Source: an uncultured Actinomycetes bacterium (GTDB lineage Bacteria; Actinomycetota; Thermoleophilia; Solirubrobacterales; 70-9). From it: a stretch of 9,581 bases of DNA. The stretch is taken from contig CAMLQY010000048.1 of NCBI GenBank assembly GCA_946482365.1, positions 1 through 9,581 on the forward strand. The letters are read 5' to 3'. Position 1 is the stretch's first letter; every line of letters begins with the position of its first letter. The translations under genes were made by a program, and so were the position numbers. The notes below the pieces were generated by a model that made no database searches, had not been told where the DNA came from, and saw only the letters and a program-made list of their open reading frames with translations. Positions 6,641 through 9,581 of this stretch are shown here, piece after piece.

Positions 6641-7518
6641 TGGGCCATTGCCTCCGCCCGGTCGAGGATGTCGCGGGCGCCGGTGACGAGGAGTCGCTGG
6701 GCAAGTTCGGCGCCGAGCAGGGTCGGCTCAGCCGAGTTGCCATCGATCCGGTCGCGAAGCCACTCGCTGCCGTCCGAGAGGCCGACGAAGGCATCGATGC
6801 GCAGCTGGCTGGAGGTTGGGTCGATTTTTGCGTGCACGCCCAGGGGGCTGTTGCAGGTTGCGCCCAGCAGCGAAACGACGATGCGCTCCGCGGTCAGCTC
6901 GCGCAGGGCGATGCCGTCGTTGATCGGTTCGACGGCTTGCAACACCTCGTCATCGCCGTCGCGGGTCTGCAGCAACAGCGCGCCCTGGCCCGCCGCTGGC
7001 GTCATCGTCTGGCTTGACAGTGCAAAGGCGATCTCGCTATCGCGTCCCAGCCGCCGCAGGCCGGCGACGGCAAGCACGATCGCGTCGAACTCCCCCTCGG
7101 CCAGCTTGCGCAACCGGGTATCGACGTTGCCGTGCAACTCGCCTACGTCGAGGTCGGGCCGGGACGCGAGCAACTGGGCGCGACGGCGCAGGCTAGCGGT
7201 GCCGACTTTGGCTCCCTCGGGGACGTCCTCGAGCGAGTCGCCGGCGCCGATCCACGCGTCGGCGGGGTCCTCGCGCTCAGGTACCGCGCCGATCGCGAGC
7301 CCCTCGGTCAGCTCGGCCGGCACGTCCTTCGCCGAGTGGACCCCGACGTCCGCCTCGCCGTCGAGCAGCGCCCTCTCAACCCCGCGCACGAAGCGCGCCT
7401 TGTCCCCCGGCTCGCCGTCCGAGGAGACCTCGACCAGCTCGGCACCCCCAAGCATCTCGGCGACTTGCCGGGACTGTGCGATTGCGAGTGCGCTGTTGCG
7501 AGTGGCAATTCGGAGCAT
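6637..7518 (-). CDS. hemC: Hydroxymethylbilane synthase (porphobilinogen deaminase)
   Basis: This 293-residue cytosolic enzyme joins four porphobilinogens into hydroxymethylbilane. It opens with LRIATRNSALAIAQ, the family's N-terminal signature. HSAKDVPAE (61-69) and EREDPADA (81-88) follow, the latter with the catalytic aspartate at D84. GTASLRRRAQL (107-117) is the Arg cluster that binds substrate carboxylates, and GELHGNVDTRLRKL (126-139) is also typical. The dipyrromethane cofactor cysteine is C222 in LLGATCNSPLG, a variant of the usual C-x-x-P-[LIVM]-G site. Length is normal. ATG 7518 has no recognisable Shine-Dalgarno sequence; its upstream 25 bases are the 3' arm of a long inverted repeat, so initiation probably depends on upstream translation. 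The product feeds the HemD half of the next gene. Confidence 0.96.
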   Translation of the reverse strand: MLRIATRNSALAIAQSRQVAEMLGGAELVEVSSDGEPGDKARFVRGVERALLDGEADVGVHSAKDVPAELTEGLAIGAVPEREDPADAWIGAGDSLEDVPEGAKVGTASLRRRAQLLASRPDLDVGELHGNVDTRLRKLAEGEFDAIVLAVAGLRRLGRDSEIAFALSSQTMTPAAGQGALLLQTRDGDDEVLQAVEPINDGIALRELTAERIVVSLLGATCNSPLGVHAKIDPTSSQLRIDAFVGLSDGSEWLRDRIDGNSAEPTLLGAELAQRLLVTGARDILDRAEAMAQ

Positions 7519-7574
7519 CAGCGAGCCGATCCCGGTAGGGGTGGAACGTCTTGTACTTTTTCGCGAGTGGCCAT
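7518..7574 (-). other. Possible 18-codon leader frame ahead of hemC
   Basis: ATG at 7574 opens MATREKVQDVPPLPGSAR, and its TGA overlaps the hemC ATG as TGATG. Two certain gene pairs here use the same overlap (nfeD-slipin and ccmD-hemA). Its 3' half crosses the 20-bp arm that covers the hemC initiation region, and it contains a PPLP stretch of the kind that can slow ribosomes. No Shine-Dalgarno sequence precedes it, and a frame this short can occur by chance. Confidence 0.25.
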
Positions 7575-7632
7575 TGTCAGTACCACGACGCAGCTCGAAA
7601 AAGTTAAGTGGAACCCCTACCGGGATCGGCTC
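7523..7632 (-). promoter_or_regulatory. 110-bp nested inverted repeat between hemA and hemC
   Basis: Outer arms GAGCCGATCCCGGTAGGGGT (7523-7542) and its exact complement (7613-7632) are a perfect 20-bp match. Nested inside, ACTTTTTCG (7555-7563) pairs with CGAAAAAGT (7596-7604), extendable by GAG/CTC past a small bulge. A short GTGG/CCAC stem is possible at the tip. In the transcript the 5' outer arm encodes the last residues of HemA (ADPGRGS), and the 3' arm ends 4 bases before the hemC ATG, occupying its ribosome binding region. It could be a translational attenuator, an RNA processing or stability hairpin, or the remains of a palindromic element. The repeat itself is certain; the function is not. 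Confidence 0.7.
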
Positions 7633-8947
7633 TCCGAAGCTCGGTCACGTTGCTCGCACCTTCCCCCTCCGGCTCAGTCTCAGCATCCAGCCCGAACAGC
7701 TCGCGAAGGGCGCTGACGTAGAGGTAGGCCTCGTCGCTCCCGGCCGAGCGCTTCATCCGCAGGGTCGGCTCGTGCAGGAGCCGTGAGGCGACCGCCTTCG
7801 CCATCGCGTTCACCCGCTCCCTGTCGGCCTCGCCGAGGCTCTCCCAGCGAGGGTCGTTCTCGGTGAGGACCCGGCGCACGATCTCGTCGGCGCGCTCGCG
7901 CAGCGCCGTGATCGTCGGCACCACCTCGAGCGAGGAGAGCCAGCGCTCGAAGCGGTCCTGCTCGGCGTCGAGCAGCCGCTCCGCCCGCCTCGCCTCGGCC
8001 TCACGGCCACCGGTGTTGCGGGCGACTATCTGCTGGACGTCGTCGATGTCGTGGAGGCTGACGCCGGCGATCTCGCGGCAGTTCGGCTCAATGTCGCGCG
8101 GCACCGCGATGTCGACCAGGAGAAGGGGCCGGCCCTCGCGCAGCCCCATCACGTGCTCGAGCTCATCGCGCTCGACGATGTGGTGGGGCGAGTTGGTCGC
8201 GGAGACGACGATGTCGGCCTGCTCGAGCTGCTCGGGAAGCTCCTCGAAGCGGACCGCGTTGCCCTCGAAGCGCTGGGCGAGCCCGATCGCCCGGTCGTAG
8301 TGGCGGTTGGCGACGAAGACGGTGGCGACCCCGCGGCGGACCAGGGCGCGGGCGACCAGCTCGGCGGTCTCGCCGGCTCCGATCACCAGCACGCGCCGCT
8401 CGGCGAGGTCGCCGAGGGTGCGCCGCGCCAGGTCGACGGCGACCGAGGGAATCGAGACGTTCTTCTCGCTGATCCCGGTCTCCTCGCGGGCCCGCCCCCC
8501 GGCGGTCAGGGCACCGCGGAAGAGGCGGTTGAGGATCGGGCCGGTGGCTCCCTCGACCAGGGCCAGCTCGTAGGCGCGCTTCACCTGGCCCTGGATCTCG
8601 GCCTCGCCGACGATCATCGAGTCGAGCCCGGCGGTGACGCGGAAGAGATGGCGGACGGCCTCGCCGGAGCGCAGCGAGTAGAGGTGGCCGAGAAGCTCGG
8701 TGGGGCGGAGCTCGGCCTGGCGGGTGAGCACGCCGAGCGCCGTCGACTCGGCCTCGACCGGGTCGGAGACGACGAGGTAGAGCTCGGTGCGGTTGCAGGT
8801 CGAGATCGCCGCCGCCTCGTGGATGCCGGCGACGTCGGTGAGGTCGCGCAGCGCTCCCGCCGCGCGACCCTCGGTCAGCGAGAGGCGCTCGCGCAGGTCG
8901 AGCGGGGCGGTCTTGTGCGAGACGCCGAGGGCGAGCAGCTCAGACAT
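7604..8947 (-). CDS. hemA: Glutamyl-tRNA reductase
   Basis: This 447-residue NADPH enzyme converts Glu-tRNA(Glu) to glutamate-1-semialdehyde, the first committed step of C5-route tetrapyrrole synthesis. The N-terminal catalytic domain has LLALGVSHKTAPLDLRERL and the active-site cysteine C51 in AISTCNRTELY. FRVTAGLDSMIVGEAEIQGQ (102-121) is the family hallmark. The Rossmann fold follows with VLVIGAGETAEL (186-197), then VANRHYDRA and VDIAVPRDIEP. The dimerisation helices end at LLHEPTLRMK. After LRELFGLD (414-421) comes a loose acidic tail whose last residues are encoded by an inverted-repeat arm. ATG 8947 has a strong AGGAGGT 9 bases upstream and overlaps the ccmD-like stop as TGATG. It shares a unit with ccmC and the downstream hem genes. 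No N-terminal haem-regulatory lysine motif is apparent. Confidence 0.97.
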   Translation of the reverse strand: MSELLALGVSHKTAPLDLRERLSLTEGRAAGALRDLTDVAGIHEAAAISTCNRTELYLVVSDPVEAESTALGVLTRQAELRPTELLGHLYSLRSGEAVRHLFRVTAGLDSMIVGEAEIQGQVKRAYELALVEGATGPILNRLFRGALTAGGRAREETGISEKNVSIPSVAVDLARRTLGDLAERRVLVIGAGETAELVARALVRRGVATVFVANRHYDRAIGLAQRFEGNAVRFEELPEQLEQADIVVSATNSPHHIVERDELEHVMGLREGRPLLLVDIAVPRDIEPNCREIAGVSLHDIDDVQQIVARNTGGREAEARRAERLLDAEQDRFERWLSSLEVVPTITALRERADEIVRRVLTENDPRWESLGEADRERVNAMAKAVASRLLHEPTLRMKRSAGSDEAYLYVSALRELFGLDAETEPEGEGASNVTELRRADPGRGST

Positions 8948-9183
8948 CAGGCGCTCACCTCCTCGCGCTCCGCGGAAGCCGGCTCGCCGCTGCGCTGCTC
9001 GGCAAATCTCGCCAGCTCCCGCAGCTCCCGCTCCATCCGCTGCAGTTTCGCCGCCATGATCGAGACGTAGACGACGAGCAGGACGAGGAAGACGACGTAG
9101 GCGCCGGCGACGTAGCGGCCGGCCTCGTCGAGCGGCAGGGCGGGAGCGGCGAGCGGCAGGAAGTCCACTAGTGGATGGGCCAC
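8947..9183 (-). CDS. ccmD: CcmD-like small membrane protein
   Basis: This 78-residue protein has one membrane helix (about 24-45, GRYVAGAYVVFLVLLVVYVSI region). A charged amphipathic helix follows (KLQRMERELRELARF, 46-60) and then a hydrophilic tail. Size, a single helix with a tyrosine-containing start, and the charged cytosolic coil match CcmD, the small partner that stabilises CcmC and CcmE in haem delivery during cytochrome c maturation. Sequence conservation in this family is low, so the call rests mainly on topology and on its place right after ccmC. The start is GTG, supported by GGAGGT 6 bases upstream, and it overlaps the ccmC stop as TAGTG. Its own stop overlaps the hemA ATG, so all three genes are translationally coupled. 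Confidence 0.65.
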   Translation of the reverse strand: MAHPLVDFLPLAAPALPLDEAGRYVAGAYVVFLVLLVVYVSIMAAKLQRMERELRELARFAEQRSGEPASAEREEVSA

Positions 9184-9581
9184 TAGCTCACCTCCGGGGC
9201 GATCCGCGAGCCCGCGCCGCCGGCCGGGGCGTCGAGGGCGCGGCGCAGCCGCTTCAGCTGCCCCGAGGCGCTCTTCGCGGTCAGCTCGAGCTTCACGAGG
9301 GTCACCCAGAGCAGCGCCATCGCCAGCAGGCAGGCGAGGAAGGTCAGCATCATCGAGCCCGGCAGCCCGCCGTTGGTCGTGGCGAAGACGCGCGGGTGGA
9401 CGAGGCTCTCGGCCAGCCGCACCGCCATGAAGTTGAGCGGCACGAAGGCGCCCGCGGCGACGGCGAAGACCGAGGCGTAGCGGGCCTGGCGCTCGGGGTC
9501 CTCGATCGCGTAGCGGAAGGGATAGTAGGTCGCGTACATCAGGAAGACGATCAGGAAGCTGACCAGGGTCGGCTCGTCCCA
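9183..9581 (-). CDS. ccmC: Haem exporter/chaperone CcmC (cytochrome c assembly family), N-terminal part beyond window
   Basis: The frame is open to the right edge. The visible 132 residues begin WDEPTLVSFLIVFLMY, matching the end of the family's WWD-type region (WDxRLTS in typical CcmC). Three membrane helices are visible (about residues 5-20, 36-57 and 75-98), consistent with the last three of six in CcmC. Between the second and third, VRLAESLVHP carries H62 at the place of the conserved external haem-ligand histidine (usually in an SVxWWxTLH context), but the usual tryptophans are missing. RYAIEDPERQARYASVFA matches the loop before the fifth helix. CcmC presents haem to CcmE outside the membrane. 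The gene is coupled to the ccmD-like gene. A generic CcsA-type member is an alternative because the N-terminal half cannot be seen. Confidence 0.82.
   Translation of the reverse strand, partial: WDEPTLVSFLIVFLMYATYYPFRYAIEDPERQARYASVFAVAAGAFVPLNFMAVRLAESLVHPRVFATTNGGLPGSMMLTFLACLLAMALLWVTLVKLELTAKSASGQLKRLRRALDAPAGGAGSRIAPEVS

Noticed and set aside
5130..6686. Plus-strand open frame antisense to cobA-hemD (about 518 codons)
   Set aside because: It is antisense to a protein with complete family motifs and is rich in D, R and G without any domain.
6588..6794. 69-residue N-terminal extension of cobA-hemD
   Set aside because: The extension overlaps the hemC coding sequence and has a shadow-type Ser/Arg/Ala composition. 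The methyltransferase fold starts directly after the ATG at 6587.
8051..9070. Plus-strand open frame antisense to hemA and the ccmD-like gene
   Set aside because: It is a shadow of a highly conserved enzyme; no start signal or family motif is present.
9164..9175. Perfect 12-bp palindrome TCCACTAGTGGA with a second CTAGTGG nearby
   Set aside because: It lies within the first codons of the ccmD-like gene. One short palindrome with a 7-bp repeat is weak evidence of a site.

Overview
This is a very GC-rich, gene-dense bacterial window. The GC content, the mix of GTG and ATG starts, the C5 (glutamyl-tRNA) haem route linked to system I cytochrome c maturation genes, and the slipin/NfeD pair all fit Actinomycetota, perhaps a Thermoleophilia/Solirubrobacterales-type lineage. 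The phylum-level placement is inference from style and gene order; no marker gene settles it. No rRNA, tRNA, CRISPR array or insertion sequence was seen.

Layout. Positions 1-1622 (minus strand) hold a tight cluster: a TlpA/ResA-like thioredoxin lipoprotein, a short NfeD protein and a slipin (stomatin-like SPFH protein) that runs off the left edge. A 160-bp divergent spacer follows. Positions 1783-4368 (plus strand) hold one large superfamily 2 helicase with an acidic insertion inside its first RecA domain and a C-terminal half I cannot assign. Its 3' end overlaps the convergent biotin ligase gene birA by 105 bp. From 9581 down to 4264 (minus strand) runs a co-directional tetrapyrrole/cofactor series: ccmC (5' part missing) - ccmD-like - hemA - hemC - cobA/hemD fusion - birA.

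How the genes fit together. HemA makes glutamate-1-semialdehyde from Glu-tRNA, HemC polymerises porphobilinogen to hydroxymethylbilane, and the HemD half of the fusion closes it to uroporphyrinogen III. The CobA half methylates uroporphyrinogen III toward precorrin-2 (sirohaem/B12). CcmC and CcmD handle haem for cytochrome c maturation, so haem synthesis and haem use share one unit. hemB and hemL are not in the window; birA occupies the position after cobA/hemD.

The most unusual signal is not a gene. The three junctions with non-coding gaps in the tetrapyrrole series (hemA/hemC, hemC/cobA-hemD, cobA-hemD/birA) each carry a long inverted repeat. At the first two the 3' arm reaches or lies beside the downstream start codon. 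At the same two junctions an 18-codon open frame crosses the 3' arm and ends overlapping the next gene's ATG. A fourth and larger palindrome (28-bp arms, one mismatch) lies in frame inside birA, where it accounts for an extra segment of about 24 residues. These may be intercistronic translational control elements, mobile palindromic elements, or a mixture.
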